Positions 57,189 to 64,000 of a DNA stretch of 64,000 bases are shown piece after piece. The translations under genes were made by a program, and so were the position numbers. How positions within the stretch are numbered: position 1 is the stretch's first letter; each line of letters starts with the position of its first letter. A model generated the notes under the pieces. That model searched no databases and was not told the DNA's origin. It saw only the letters and a program-made list of their open reading frames with translations. This DNA comes from a virus: IMG/VR virus record IMGVR_UViG_3300032093_009077, positions 1-64,000 of that record, one strand, 5' to 3'.

Positions 57189-58158
57189 CATAACAGAAGA
57201 AAGAAATTCATTTAAACCATTCTATTATCCGTGGGCATATGAGGCATGGTTGAAACACGAACAAATTCATTGGTTGCATACAGAAGTGCCAATGCTTGAA
57301 GATGTAAAAGATTGGAAAAACAAATTATCGAAAGAAGAAAAACAATTTCTCACACACATCTTTCGTTTCTTCACACAAGGCGACATAGATGTTGCTGGTG
57401 GTTATGTAAAGAATTATCTACCATACTTTCAACAACCTGAAGTTCGTATGATGTTGCTTGGTTTTGCGGCTCGTGAAGCACTACATGTTGCTGCATATTC
57501 ACATTTAATTGAAACTCTTGGTTTGCCTGAAACCATGTATAATCAGTTTTTAGAATATGATGCCATGAAACAGAAACACGATTACATTTTAGACATTTCA
57601 AATCAAAATACATCAAAAGAAAACACAGCCAAACACATTGCTGTATTCTCTGCATTTACCGAAGGCATGCAATTGTTTAGTTCATTTATTATGTTGTTGA
57701 ATTTCCCACGCCACGGTAAAATGAAAGGCATGGGACAGATTGTTACATGGTCGATTGTAGATGAGACAATGCATACAGAATCAATGATTAAACTGTTTAG
57801 AACATATATCGAAGAAAATAAAGAGATTTGGAATGATGATCTTAAATCTCAGATATATACCATTGCAACCAAGATGGTCGAATTAGAAGATAAGTTCATC
57901 GACCTTGCGTTTGACATGGGACCAATGCAAGATTTAACGTCTGAAGATGTTAAACAGTATATTCGTTATATTGCTGATCGTAGATTGATTAGTCTTGGTA
58001 TGAAAGGAATTTTCAAAGTTAAAAAGAACCCGTTACCATGGGTAGAAGAAATGATTAACAGTCCAATTCATGGTAATTTCTTTGAGAATCGTGTTACAGA
58101 TTATGCAAAAGGTGCTTTATCGGGAGATTGGGAAGATGTTTGGGGTAAAGCCGCATAA
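57169..58158 (+). CDS. nrdB: ribonucleotide reductase small subunit NrdB
   Basis: 329 residues. Diiron ligands: D in FTQGDIDVAGGY, E and H in REALHVAAYSH (which also contains the Tyr at the radical position), E in TEGMQLFSS, and E-H in VDETMHTESM. It starts 20 nt inside glf. Supplies the tyrosyl radical to NrdA. The C-terminal interaction tail is short (EDVWGKAA). Confidence 0.93.
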   Translation: MVKKKHNITEERNSFKPFYYPWAYEAWLKHEQIHWLHTEVPMLEDVKDWKNKLSKEEKQFLTHIFRFFTQGDIDVAGGYVKNYLPYFQQPEVRMMLLGFAAREALHVAAYSHLIETLGLPETMYNQFLEYDAMKQKHDYILDISNQNTSKENTAKHIAVFSAFTEGMQLFSSFIMLLNFPRHGKMKGMGQIVTWSIVDETMHTESMIKLFRTYIEENKEIWNDDLKSQIYTIATKMVELEDKFIDLAFDMGPMQDLTSEDVKQYIRYIADRRLISLGMKGIFKVKKNPLPWVEEMINSPIHGNFFENRVTDYAKGALSGDWEDVWGKAA

Positions 58159-58169
58159 AGGAGAAATAA

Positions 58170-58313
58170 ATGTTAGAAACTCTATTTTGGATTTTAGTAG
58201 GTGCTTTTATTGGTTGGAATTTTCCACAACCTGAATTAGCAAAAAACATTCAAGCCAAGTATTTACAAAAGTATATCGATAAACTAAAAGCAATTTTGTT
58301 TTTCTGGAGATAA
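58170..58313 (+). CDS. 47-residue membrane peptide before iscU
   Basis: AAAGGAG 6 bp before ATG 58170. One N-terminal hydrophobic helix (ETLFWILVGAFIGWNF) followed by a basic amphipathic helix (YLQKYIDKLKAILFFW). It ends 1 bp before iscU. Not recognised; real by ribosome site and operon position. Confidence 0.65.
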   Translation: MLETLFWILVGAFIGWNFPQPELAKNIQAKYLQKYIDKLKAILFFWR

Positions 58314-58314
58314 A

Positions 58315-58719
58315 ATGGCATATTCATCACAGGTTATAGACCACTATGAAAATCCTAGAAACGTTGGAAGTTTTGATCGACAAGACACCTCTGTGGGTAC
58401 TGGAATGGTTGGCGCACCGGCCTGCGGCGATGTAATGAAATTACAAATTAAGGTAGACGATGGCATTATCACGGATGCAAAATTTAAAACATATGGATGT
58501 GGCTCTGCGATTGCAAGTAGTTCACTTGTCACGGAGTGGGTTAAGGGCAAGACTCTTGCTCAAGCGGCGGAGATTAGGAATACACAAATTGCAGAAGAAC
58601 TTGCGTTACCGCCGGTTAAAATACATTGCTCCATATTGGCAGAGGATGCGATCAAAGCGGCCATAGGCGATTATAGAAAGAAAAACGAAATTGATAACAC
58701 TAACACCATTAGCAGCTGA
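58315..58719 (+). CDS. iscU: Fe-S scaffold protein IscU
   Basis: 134 residues. All scaffold residues are present: Cys37 and Asp39 in GAPACGDVM, Cys62 in YGCGSA, His104 and Cys105 in [11 protein letters not shown]. The HscA recognition motif LPPVK lies at 98-102, so the host HscA/HscB chaperones could act on it. The last residues (IDNTNTISS) are altered by overlap with iscA. Partner IscS is at 18604. Confidence 0.96.
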   Translation: MAYSSQVIDHYENPRNVGSFDRQDTSVGTGMVGAPACGDVMKLQIKVDDGIITDAKFKTYGCGSAIASSSLVTEWVKGKTLAQAAEIRNTQIAEELALPPVKIHCSILAEDAIKAAIGDYRKKNEIDNTNTISS

Positions 58720-59011
58720 AAAAGTAAAAAATCATTTAATAAAACGTGGAAAAGGTGAAGGTGTTCGAGTAGGTGTAAAAACTACTGGTTGTTCTGGTCT
58801 TGCATATACTTTAGAATTTGTAGATCTGAAAAAAGAAGAAGATTTAACTTTCGAGTCACATAATGTTAAAGTATTTGTTGATCCAAAAAGTATTGTATAT
58901 TTAAATAATATGGTTATGGATTGGACAAAAAAAGGTTTAAATGAAGGATTTGATTTTGTCAATCCAAATGAATCAGCTCGATGTGGTTGCGGAGAAAGTT
59001 TTAAAGTATAA
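58691..59011 (+). CDS. iscA: A-type Fe-S carrier IscA
   Basis: 106 residues, TTG start overlapping iscU by 29 nt. Three conserved cysteines: Cys34 in TTGCSGLAY, Cys98 and Cys100 in ARCGCGESF. Receives clusters or iron and passes them to apo-enzymes. Order iscU-iscA is that of bacterial isc operons, but iscS is 39 kb away in this phage. Confidence 0.95.
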   Translation: MITLTPLAAEKVKNHLIKRGKGEGVRVGVKTTGCSGLAYTLEFVDLKKEEDLTFESHNVKVFVDPKSIVYLNNMVMDWTKKGLNEGFDFVNPNESARCGCGESFKV

Positions 59012-59018
59012 TTTTAAT

Positions 59019-59059
59019 CCTGTGTGCATTTGCAACATACATATTAGAAACACAGGAGG
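59019..59059 (+). promoter_or_regulatory. inverted repeat masking the aceA ribosome site
   Basis: CCTGTGT (59019-59025) pairs with ACACAGG (59050-59056), which includes half of AGGAGG (59054-59059). Between them lies TTGCAACATACATATTA, nearly the same as TTGCAACA-CAA-TACATATTA upstream of pstS (20391-20410). Could be an RNA switch or shared promoter element. Confidence 0.5.
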
Positions 59060-59065
59060 TTTAAT

Positions 59066-60343
59066 ATGATTACAAGAGAACAACTGGCGCAAGCATTACA
59101 GAAACAATGGGCAGAAAGTCCACGATGGAAAGGTGTACGCAGAAATTATACTGCGGCCGATGTAGTAAGATTATATGGTTCTGTAGATGAAAAATTTACA
59201 TTAGCAGAACGTGGTGCCAGTCGTTTGTGGCAAGATTTACAGAGTGAACCTTTTGTCAATGCATTAGGTGCTTTAACTGGTATGCAGGCACTACAACAGG
59301 CAAAAGCTGGTTTGAAGACCATCTATTTGTCTGGCTGGCAAGTGGCGGCCGATGCAAATATGGCAGGTGAAATGTATCCTGACCAGTCATTGTATCCTGC
59401 ATATAGTGTACCAAAAGTTGTAGAAAAAATTAACAATACATTTAGGCGTGCTGACCAAATCCAATGGATGGAAGGCGTAGGTGAAATAGATTATTTTGTG
59501 CCAATCGTTGCTGATGCAGAAGCAGGATTTGGTGGTGTATTAAACGCATTTGAATTAATGAAACAAATGATTCGTGCAGGCGCCGCAGGAGTTCATTTTG
59601 AGGATCAACTTGCATCGGTCAAAAAGTGTGGCCACCTCGGAGGAAAAGTATTGGTTCCAACGAGAGAAGCAATTAATAAGCTCAATGCGGCACGATTGGC
59701 TGCTGATATCTGCGGTGTGCCTACTCTTGTGGTTGCTCGCACAGACGCCGAAGCTGCTGATTTGGTTACTTCAGATATAGATGAAAATGATAAACCGTTT
59801 TTAACGGGTGAGAGAACGGTTGAAGGATTTTATCGTACCAGACCAGGTCTGGAACAAGCCATAAGTAGAGGACTGGCTTATGCACCATATGCTGATTTAG
59901 TATGGTGTGAAACCGGGAAACCTGATTTAGAGTATGCAAAGAAATTTGCAGAAGCAATTCATAAACATTTTCCTGGTAAGATGTTATCATATAATTGCTC
60001 ACCATCTTTTAATTGGAAGAAGAACTTAGATGATGCCACAATTGCGAAATTTCAACATGAACTCGGTGCGATGGGTTATAAATTTCAGTTTATTACTCTT
60101 GCTGGCTTTCATTCACTTAACGCAGGTATGTTTGACTTGGCTAGTGGTTATCGGGATCGAAATATGTCGGCATTTGTGGACTTACAGGAAAGAGAGTTTG
60201 CATTACAACAAAGCGGTTTTACTGCGGTCAAACATCAACGAGAAGTTGGAACGGGATACTTTGATGCCGTTACTACCACTATTGAGCAGAATAGCTCAAC
60301 GACTGCAATGAAAAATTCAACTGAAACGGAGCAATTTCACTAA
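59066..60343 (+). CDS. aceA: isocitrate lyase
   Basis: Cleaves isocitrate to glyoxylate and succinate, first step of the glyoxylate shunt. 425 residues (E. coli AceA 434). Catalytic KKCGHLGGK with Cys188, metal-binding [30 protein letters not shown], and NCSPSFNW are all intact. Ends TEQFH like bacterial AceA. AGGAGG lies 6 bp before the ATG. Downstream of iscU-iscA and overlapping the exported nuclease gene by one base. No malate synthase gene is seen in this window. Confidence 0.96.
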   Translation: MITREQLAQALQKQWAESPRWKGVRRNYTAADVVRLYGSVDEKFTLAERGASRLWQDLQSEPFVNALGALTGMQALQQAKAGLKTIYLSGWQVAADANMAGEMYPDQSLYPAYSVPKVVEKINNTFRRADQIQWMEGVGEIDYFVPIVADAEAGFGGVLNAFELMKQMIRAGAAGVHFEDQLASVKKCGHLGGKVLVPTREAINKLNAARLAADICGVPTLVVARTDAEAADLVTSDIDENDKPFLTGERTVEGFYRTRPGLEQAISRGLAYAPYADLVWCETGKPDLEYAKKFAEAIHKHFPGKMLSYNCSPSFNWKKNLDDATIAKFQHELGAMGYKFQFITLAGFHSLNAGMFDLASGYRDRNMSAFVDLQEREFALQQSGFTAVKHQREVGTGYFDAVTTTIEQNSSTTAMKNSTETEQFH

Positions 60344-60783
60344 TGAAACTATACATCTTTATTGCTTTGCTGATTGCAATTATTGTACCAGCATATGCAC
60401 AAAAACAACCACAAGGCGTTACATATGACGCACAAATAGTAAGGGTAAATGACGGCGACACGGTGGTAATTAGTGCGCCGTTTCTCCCTCAGCCGCTCAA
60501 GCCAGAACTTGCAGTACGAATCTTTGGAGTCGATACACCAGAAAAAGGCCACAGAGCTCAATGTCCAGCTGAAGATCAAAGAGGAAGAGCCGCAACAGAT
60601 TTCACCAAAAATGTCGTTAACTCTGCCACTAAACGTCAAGTGGTTTTATATGGATGGGATAAGTTTGGTGGTCGTGTACTTGGTGATATACTTTTAAATG
60701 GCCAATCTTTACGTGCAATGTTAATTCAAAATGGTTTTGCTCGTGAATATTATGGCGATGCTAAACAATCATGGTGCAATTAA
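60343..60783 (+). CDS. exported thermonuclease (SNase family)
   Basis: 146 residues. Sec signal peptide (LYIFIALLIAIIVPAYA, cleavage near residue 19). SNase core: VNDGDTVVI, RIFGVDTPEKG (first catalytic Arg), GRAATDFTKN and KFGGRVLGDIL (second Arg), GFAREYYGD. It would act in the periplasm or outside the cell. Role could be degrading incoming or extracellular DNA. One-base overlap with aceA. Confidence 0.88.
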   Translation: MKLYIFIALLIAIIVPAYAQKQPQGVTYDAQIVRVNDGDTVVISAPFLPQPLKPELAVRIFGVDTPEKGHRAQCPAEDQRGRAATDFTKNVVNSATKRQVVLYGWDKFGGRVLGDILLNGQSLRAMLIQNGFAREYYGDAKQSWCN

Positions 60784-60927
60784 ATGAATTTACATCACGT
60801 ATGCGATAATTGTGGTTCTGAGTTTACAATTAAATATGATGATTCACAAACAGAATCAGACCCTTTGCATTGTCCCTTTTGTGCAGAGTATATTGTAGAA
60901 TCAGAGGAAGTTGATGATGACGAATGA
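60784..60927 (+). CDS. 47-residue zinc-ribbon protein
   Basis: ATG directly after the nuclease stop. Two CxxC knuckles (VCDNCGSEF and HCPFCAEY) about 24 residues apart form a zinc ribbon, with an acidic tail. Overlaps the next gene by 4 nt (ATGA). Likely a small nucleic-acid- or protein-binding zinc protein. Confidence 0.75.
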   Translation: MNLHHVCDNCGSEFTIKYDDSQTESDPLHCPFCAEYIVESEEVDDDE

Positions 60928-61337
60928 CCTGGTACTTTCATAATTCACCAGCAGAATTCACAGAAGATGATATAGGTGATGCCTTCGGGTTCATCTATAT
61001 CATTACGCACAATAAAACTGGCCAAAAATACATTGGCAAAAAGTTTTTCACCAAATCTAAAACAAAACAGGTAAAAGGCAAAAAGAAACGCAGCCGAATT
61101 AAATCTGATTGGGAAACCTATTGGGGAAGTAATAAGAAGTTACAAGAGGATGTAAAGAAAAACGGTGAAGATGAATACACTAGAGAGGTTTTGCACCTCT
61201 GCAAGACTAGAAGTGAGTGTTCGTATTGGGAAACTTGGGAGATATTCAACCGCCACGCTTTAATGCATGATTCATACTATAATGAATGGGTGTCCTGTAA
61301 GATTCGGAAGGACCACCTTAAAGCTAAAGCATCTTAA
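60924..61337 (+). CDS. GIY-YIG endonuclease-like protein
   Basis: 137 residues. GFIYIITHNKTGQKYIGKK (GIY-YIG core near residue 22) with an insert of basic residues (KGKKKRSRIKSDWETYWG), then ECSYWETWEIF with the metal-binding Glu. The family is common in T4-like phages and, unlike the two HEGs, has no NUMOD tail or private late promoter, so it may be a resident nuclease. A hairpin follows. Confidence 0.82.
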   Translation: MTWYFHNSPAEFTEDDIGDAFGFIYIITHNKTGQKYIGKKFFTKSKTKQVKGKKKRSRIKSDWETYWGSNKKLQEDVKKNGEDEYTREVLHLCKTRSECSYWETWEIFNRHALMHDSYYNEWVSCKIRKDHLKAKAS

Positions 61338-61424
61338 TTTCAAACCGGACACCGATACTTATGTATCCGGTGCTTCAAAACCTGTATCACCTGGTAAAAA
61401 CATGCATCATTACCTTAAAAATAC
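61338..61424 (+). other. hairpin-containing gap with repeated motif
   Basis: CACCG-ATAC (61350-61358) pairs with GTAT-CGGTG (61363-61372, one bulge), loop TTAT; no T-run. The first bases after the stop (ATTTCAAACCGG-ACACCGA) repeat the motif found at 1849. Upstream of the promoter, TACCTTAAAAAT (61411-61422) is identical to that at 7580. Confidence 0.55.
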
Positions 61425-61453
61425 TTGACAAATGATGCGTTGCAACATATAAT
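61425..61453 (+). promoter_or_regulatory. consensus early promoter TTGACA-17-TATAAT
   Basis: Perfect hexamers and spacer; transcription would start near 61460, 30 bp before the small gene at 61490. Confidence 0.88.
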
Positions 61454-61489
61454 CTACTAAATAAGATTGTAATGCTTAAGGAGATTACA

Positions 61490-61597
61490 ATGTTATTAAA
61501 ACTTAAATCGTTTCTGGCAATTCTTTGGGATTCTATGATTGAGGCACAAGAAAAGCGTGCCGAATATTATAGGAAAACCAGAAAATTCATGGAATAA
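61490..61597 (+). CDS. 35-residue early peptide
   Basis: AAGGAG 7 bp before ATG 61490 and a consensus early promoter upstream. Hydrophobic/amphipathic start (LLKLKSFLAILWDSM) then a basic helix (EKRAEYYRKTRKF). Too short to classify; first gene of the early transcript. Confidence 0.65.
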   Translation: MLLKLKSFLAILWDSMIEAQEKRAEYYRKTRKFME

Positions 61598-61627
61598 ACT
61601 CAATCTTGCTTAATTAAGGAGAAACAA

Positions 61628-61873
61628 ATGGTAAACGCAAAAGACTTTCAATTCGACACAATGGTAGACACAGCAAAAGATGTAGCAATCAAGACTGTTG
61701 CATTTAATTCAACCCTGGCTCAAGAAACCATTGCCTATTTTGATTCTGTTACAGAGAAAAAATTTAATACATATACCATGTGGTTTAAAAAAGGTATTGT
61801 AGATTTTACAGATGCAACAGAAAAATTCATCAAAACGGGACAAGTTCAGAACATTTTTGCAAATAGCAAATAA
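61628..61873 (+). CDS. small helical early protein
   Basis: 81 residues with AAGGAG upstream. Amphipathic helices (DTMVDTAKDVAIKTVAFN, AQETIAYFDSVTEKKF, FTDATEKFIKTG). The pattern is vaguely phasin-like (granule-associated amphipathic helices), but I would not assign it. Expected to be expressed early. Confidence 0.7.
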   Translation: MVNAKDFQFDTMVDTAKDVAIKTVAFNSTLAQETIAYFDSVTEKKFNTYTMWFKKGIVDFTDATEKFIKTGQVQNIFANSK

Positions 61874-62072
61874 TACACGTTCTTGGCTTCCAGTCAATAG
61901 AAATGGTTGGTGGATTAAGTTTTCCACCTACCATTCTCACAACATATTAATCTTTTTTGTATCTCAGCATACTGGTCAGACCATCGTAAGATACTTTGAT
62001 AATGAAGATGATGCAGTCAAATATATCAACTACATCTGTGATTTAGATCCAACGGTTGAGTTGGAGGTTTGA
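61812..62072 (+). CDS. small protein, start uncertain
   Basis: Up to 86 residues, overlapping the previous gene by 62 nt from ATG 61812; no ribosome site is evident there, and a later TTG (61857) may be used. The part beyond the overlap (SWLPVNRNGWWIKFSTYHSH, TIVRYFDNEDDAVKYINYI) looks like a small alpha/beta domain and is probably coding. It converges on the minus-strand fibre 2 bp away. Confidence 0.55.
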   Translation: MQQKNSSKRDKFRTFLQIANNTRSWLPVNRNGWWIKFSTYHSHNILIFFVSQHTGQTIVRYFDNEDDAVKYINYICDLDPTVELEV

Positions 62073-62074
62073 TA

Positions 62075-63841
62075 TTATTGTTTTATAGCCATCGTGGAAT
62101 AATATGTACTTGTCATATTTAACCATGTGCCGCCTGTTCCGACTTGTGTTGGACTGGATCTATTGATTGTATCACCTAACATTAATTGTCCATGAACATT
62201 ATTTTTTCCCCAAGTCCATAAAGTACCATCTGTTTTGATTGCAGCCATAGTTACAGCGTTTGCGCCTCTTGAACTTGATTTTATTAGTTTACTCCAATTA
62301 GTTCCTGATCCTACTTGTGTTGGACTGCTTTTATTTACTCCTGTTGCATTAAGACCTAGCTGACCATTATTATTATTTCCCCAAGCCCATAGTGTTCCAT
62401 TTGTCTTTAATCCTAAAGTACAATCTCCAGCGCCGGATGATACAGTTTCACTCCAATTTGTATCTGATCCAACTTGCACAGGTTCAGATCTGTAAACTGT
62501 TTGTTCACCTAAACCTAATCCTCCATAATAACTAATACCCCAAGCCCATAATGTTCCATTTGTTTTAATTGCAAACATCGGGCCGTTTGAAGCAGCACCA
62601 CTAGTATCAAGTTTACTCCAATTAGTAGCAGAACCCACTTGAATTGGACTTGATTTATTTACTGCATCATTAATACCTAAAACACCTCCAAAATTATCAC
62701 CCCAAGACCATAATGTACCATTAGTCTTAATAGCAAATCCTGCACGATAAGTTGATCCTATTTTAAACCATGTTGTATCTGAACCAACTTGAGTTGGACT
62801 TGATTTATATACTGTATTATTAAGACCTAATCTTCCTCTATCATTAGATCCCCAGGCCCACAAAGTACCATTGGTTTTTAAAGCCATTGCTGAGGGGTAT
62901 TGTCCTATAATCTCAGACCAATTACTACTAGATCCAACCTGTACTGGACTGGATCTATTTACTGCATCATTAAGACCTAATGTACCATATATATTAGCAC
63001 CGAAAGACCATAATGTTCCATCCAATTTTATTACAAAACAATTTAATCCTGAACTTGCCACAACAGACCAATCTGTTCCTGATCCTACTTGTGTTGGACT
63101 TGATCTATTTACTGCATCATTAAGACCTAAAACACCAAGGCTGGCGGCACCAGCTGTAAAAAGAGATCCTGACGGTGGTCCAACTGTAACCGTCAAACTA
63201 AATGTTCTTGGTGTATCTTGTAACTCAGCATCAACAGCGTTTACATCAAATGTAAATACTGTTTCAGAACCTACCGTTACAGTACCATAGAATAGTCCAT
63301 TGGCCAATAACGTAGTACCTGCTGGTAATGATGTAGTATTAGAATAAGTTACATTAGAATCGGAGTTTGCACTAATACTTACAGCAAAGGCAGTATTAGC
63401 CTCTTGATTACTTAATGCCGCCGCTGTACTCCAAACAGGAGTATTACTAAAGGCCACACCAAGGACACGAATGGCAGTACCACCATCTGGATTTTGTACA
63501 TACACCGAATAAGATCCAGCCGTTTTTGCCGGCACTTGCGCTCTAAGTGTAGTATCATTGACATATGTTGTACTTGTTGCAGCAGTATCGCCAATTGTAA
63601 CCAGAGCACCAGATTGAAAGTTTGCGCCAGTAATCACCAAATAACCACCAGAAGTATTTACTGAGGTATCATCGAGCACCGCATAAGTACTATTGGCCAC
63701 ATTGACCGTAGTGATTCTTGGTGTCAAATTGGCTGCAACAGACGCATAGGTCGCATATGTGGCAGTAAATGCTGAATCTACTTTATCGGTTGATATTGCC
63801 GAGTTGGCGATGTTTTGGCCTTGGATTCTGGTAATGGGCAT
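62075..63841 (-). CDS. RCC1-repeat tail fibre/adhesin, - strand copy
   Basis: 588 residues, same domain order as the 48406 fibre: short attachment end (MPITRIQGQNIANSAISTDK), TIG-like domain (YLVITGANFQSGALVTI), Ig-like domain ending DTPRTFSLTVTV, then about seven RCC1-type repeats (NRSSPTQVGS, LWSFGANIYG, LWAWGSNDRG). The two N-terminal thirds are far more alike than the propellers. A late-promoter-like motif lies upstream on the minus strand. Being on the opposite strand to nearly all late genes is unusual. Confidence 0.85.
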   Translation of the reverse strand: MPITRIQGQNIANSAISTDKVDSAFTATYATYASVAANLTPRITTVNVANSTYAVLDDTSVNTSGGYLVITGANFQSGALVTIGDTAATSTTYVNDTTLRAQVPAKTAGSYSVYVQNPDGGTAIRVLGVAFSNTPVWSTAAALSNQEANTAFAVSISANSDSNVTYSNTTSLPAGTTLLANGLFYGTVTVGSETVFTFDVNAVDAELQDTPRTFSLTVTVGPPSGSLFTAGAASLGVLGLNDAVNRSSPTQVGSGTDWSVVASSGLNCFVIKLDGTLWSFGANIYGTLGLNDAVNRSSPVQVGSSSNWSEIIGQYPSAMALKTNGTLWAWGSNDRGRLGLNNTVYKSSPTQVGSDTTWFKIGSTYRAGFAIKTNGTLWSWGDNFGGVLGINDAVNKSSPIQVGSATNWSKLDTSGAASNGPMFAIKTNGTLWAWGISYYGGLGLGEQTVYRSEPVQVGSDTNWSETVSSGAGDCTLGLKTNGTLWAWGNNNNGQLGLNATGVNKSSPTQVGSGTNWSKLIKSSSRGANAVTMAAIKTDGTLWTWGKNNVHGQLMLGDTINRSSPTQVGTGGTWLNMTSTYYSTMAIKQ

Positions 63842-63867
63842 GATTGGATTCCTGTCAAATAATCACC

Positions 63868-63875
63868 TATTTATT
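63868..63875 (-). promoter_or_regulatory. late-promoter-like AATAAATA for minus-strand fibre
   Basis: Minus-strand reading gives AATAAATAGGTG, 27 bp before the start codon at 63841; it shares ATAAATAGGTG with the promoter at 7574. Confidence 0.6.
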
Positions 63876-63887
63876 CGTTCTAAATAC

Positions 63888-63916
63888 TTGACAATTGAAT
63901 TTTCATCATTTATAAT
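63888..63916 (+). promoter_or_regulatory. consensus early promoter TTGACA-17-TATAAT
   Basis: Perfect hexamers and 17-bp spacer. Only 6 bp separate the -10 from the ATG at 63923, so the expected transcript starts on or next to the start codon. Confidence 0.88.
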
Positions 63917-63922
63917 ACCTCT

Positions 63923-64000
63923 ATGAAATCTATACTCGCCGAACTCAAAAATCTCACCGAAAAAGACAAACTCCATATAGCCTTAGCGTTACTTTTGTCT
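63923..64000 (+). CDS. N-terminus of an early protein (cut by window end)
   Basis: 26 codons visible, beginning MKSILAELKNLTEKDKLHIA and still open at the window edge. C-rich third positions differ from the neighbours. No Shine-Dalgarno is present, consistent with a leaderless mRNA from the promoter at 63888, unless a later start is used. Function unknown. Confidence 0.55.
   Translation, partial: MKSILAELKNLTEKDKLHIALALLLS

Noticed and set aside
58315-60343. Host contamination explaining iscU-iscA-aceA
   Set aside because: The genes are joined by short overlaps to phage genes on both sides (membrane peptide, nuclease, zinc ribbon, GIY-YIG protein) and share AT-rich codon use, so assembly chimerism is unlikely, though reads would settle it.
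61628-61873. Phasin
   Set aside because: Amphipathic helices look phasin-like but no diagnostic motif is visible; left as unknown.
1-64000. CRISPR array, insertion sequence, integrase or attachment site
   Set aside because: No regularly spaced direct repeats of the right size, no transposase or recombinase, no att-like duplication were seen; the phage appears lytic in this window.

Overview
The window is one contiguous stretch of a T4-type myovirus genome. It is AT-rich, densely packed and almost entirely on the + strand, with frequent 1-20 nt overlaps between genes. The T4 core replication set is present in familiar order: uvsW, gp55, gp47-gp46, gp45-gp44-gp62-regA, gp43-uvsX-(gp40 position)-gp41, gp61 and nrdA/nrdB. 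The host is probably a Gram-negative proteobacterium. Two candidate outer-membrane lipoproteins, an i-spanin/o-spanin-like pair, a proteobacterial PstS signal peptide, and IscU/AhpC/AhpD/AceA sequences of beta/gammaproteobacterial character support this; a betaproteobacterium is my guess, not a demonstrated fact.

Layout. 0-7 kb: uvsW (cut by the window edge), an Sm-like protein, the late sigma factor gp55, gp47-gp46, peptide deformylase and a DUF4338/DruA-like protein. 7-12 kb: a short minus-strand homing-endonuclease-like gene, a promoter-rich gap holding a compact CCA-ending structured RNA candidate, then a HExxH/VWA protein with a MoxR/CobS-like AAA+ ATPase, a strong terminator and a small HTH gene with a structured leader. 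12-17.8 kb: clamp, clamp loader, RegA, Hsp20, dCMP deaminase, a dATP/dGTP diphosphohydrolase-like protein and an M15-type endolysin. 18-21.5 kb: an auxiliary-metabolism island AhpC-IscS-AhpD-PstS, with a four-repeat Pho-box-like array before pstS. 21.5-31.3 kb: DNA polymerase, UvsX, gp41 and unknowns. 31.4-40.1 kb: two GIY-YIG homing endonuclease genes bracket a ligase-like gene and a seven-gene glycan/methyl/phosphodiester modification cassette. 40.1-51.9 kb: head-associated proteins with prohead-protease-type sites, structural proteins, spanin-like genes, an RCC1-repeat fibre, a holin candidate and small membrane proteins. 51.9-58.2 kb: primase, ThyX, NrdA, two sugar genes, NrdB. 58.2-61.3 kb: IscU-IscA-isocitrate lyase, an exported nuclease, a zinc ribbon protein and a GIY-YIG protein. 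61.4-64 kb: an early promoter with small proteins, a second RCC1 fibre on the minus strand, and the start of another early gene.

The most notable content is metabolic. The phage encodes a catalytically intact Isc core (IscS, IscU with the LPPVK chaperone motif, IscA), a complete AhpC/AhpD peroxidase pair, isocitrate lyase (glyoxylate shunt entry) and PstS. Together they suggest that infection maintains iron-sulphur enzymes under oxidative stress and redirects carbon to the glyoxylate route. A second theme is a set of proteins whose N-termini resemble T4 capsid-targeting peptides and which contain many [IL]-x-E sites. They look like multi-domain precursors packaged and cut in the prohead, including one that joins a nucleotidyltransferase to a P-loop kinase. 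Regulation visible in the sequence includes sigma70-type early promoters (TTGACA-17-TATAAT), T4-type late promoters (TATAAATA and variants, notably before each freestanding homing endonuclease gene) and several intrinsic terminators.
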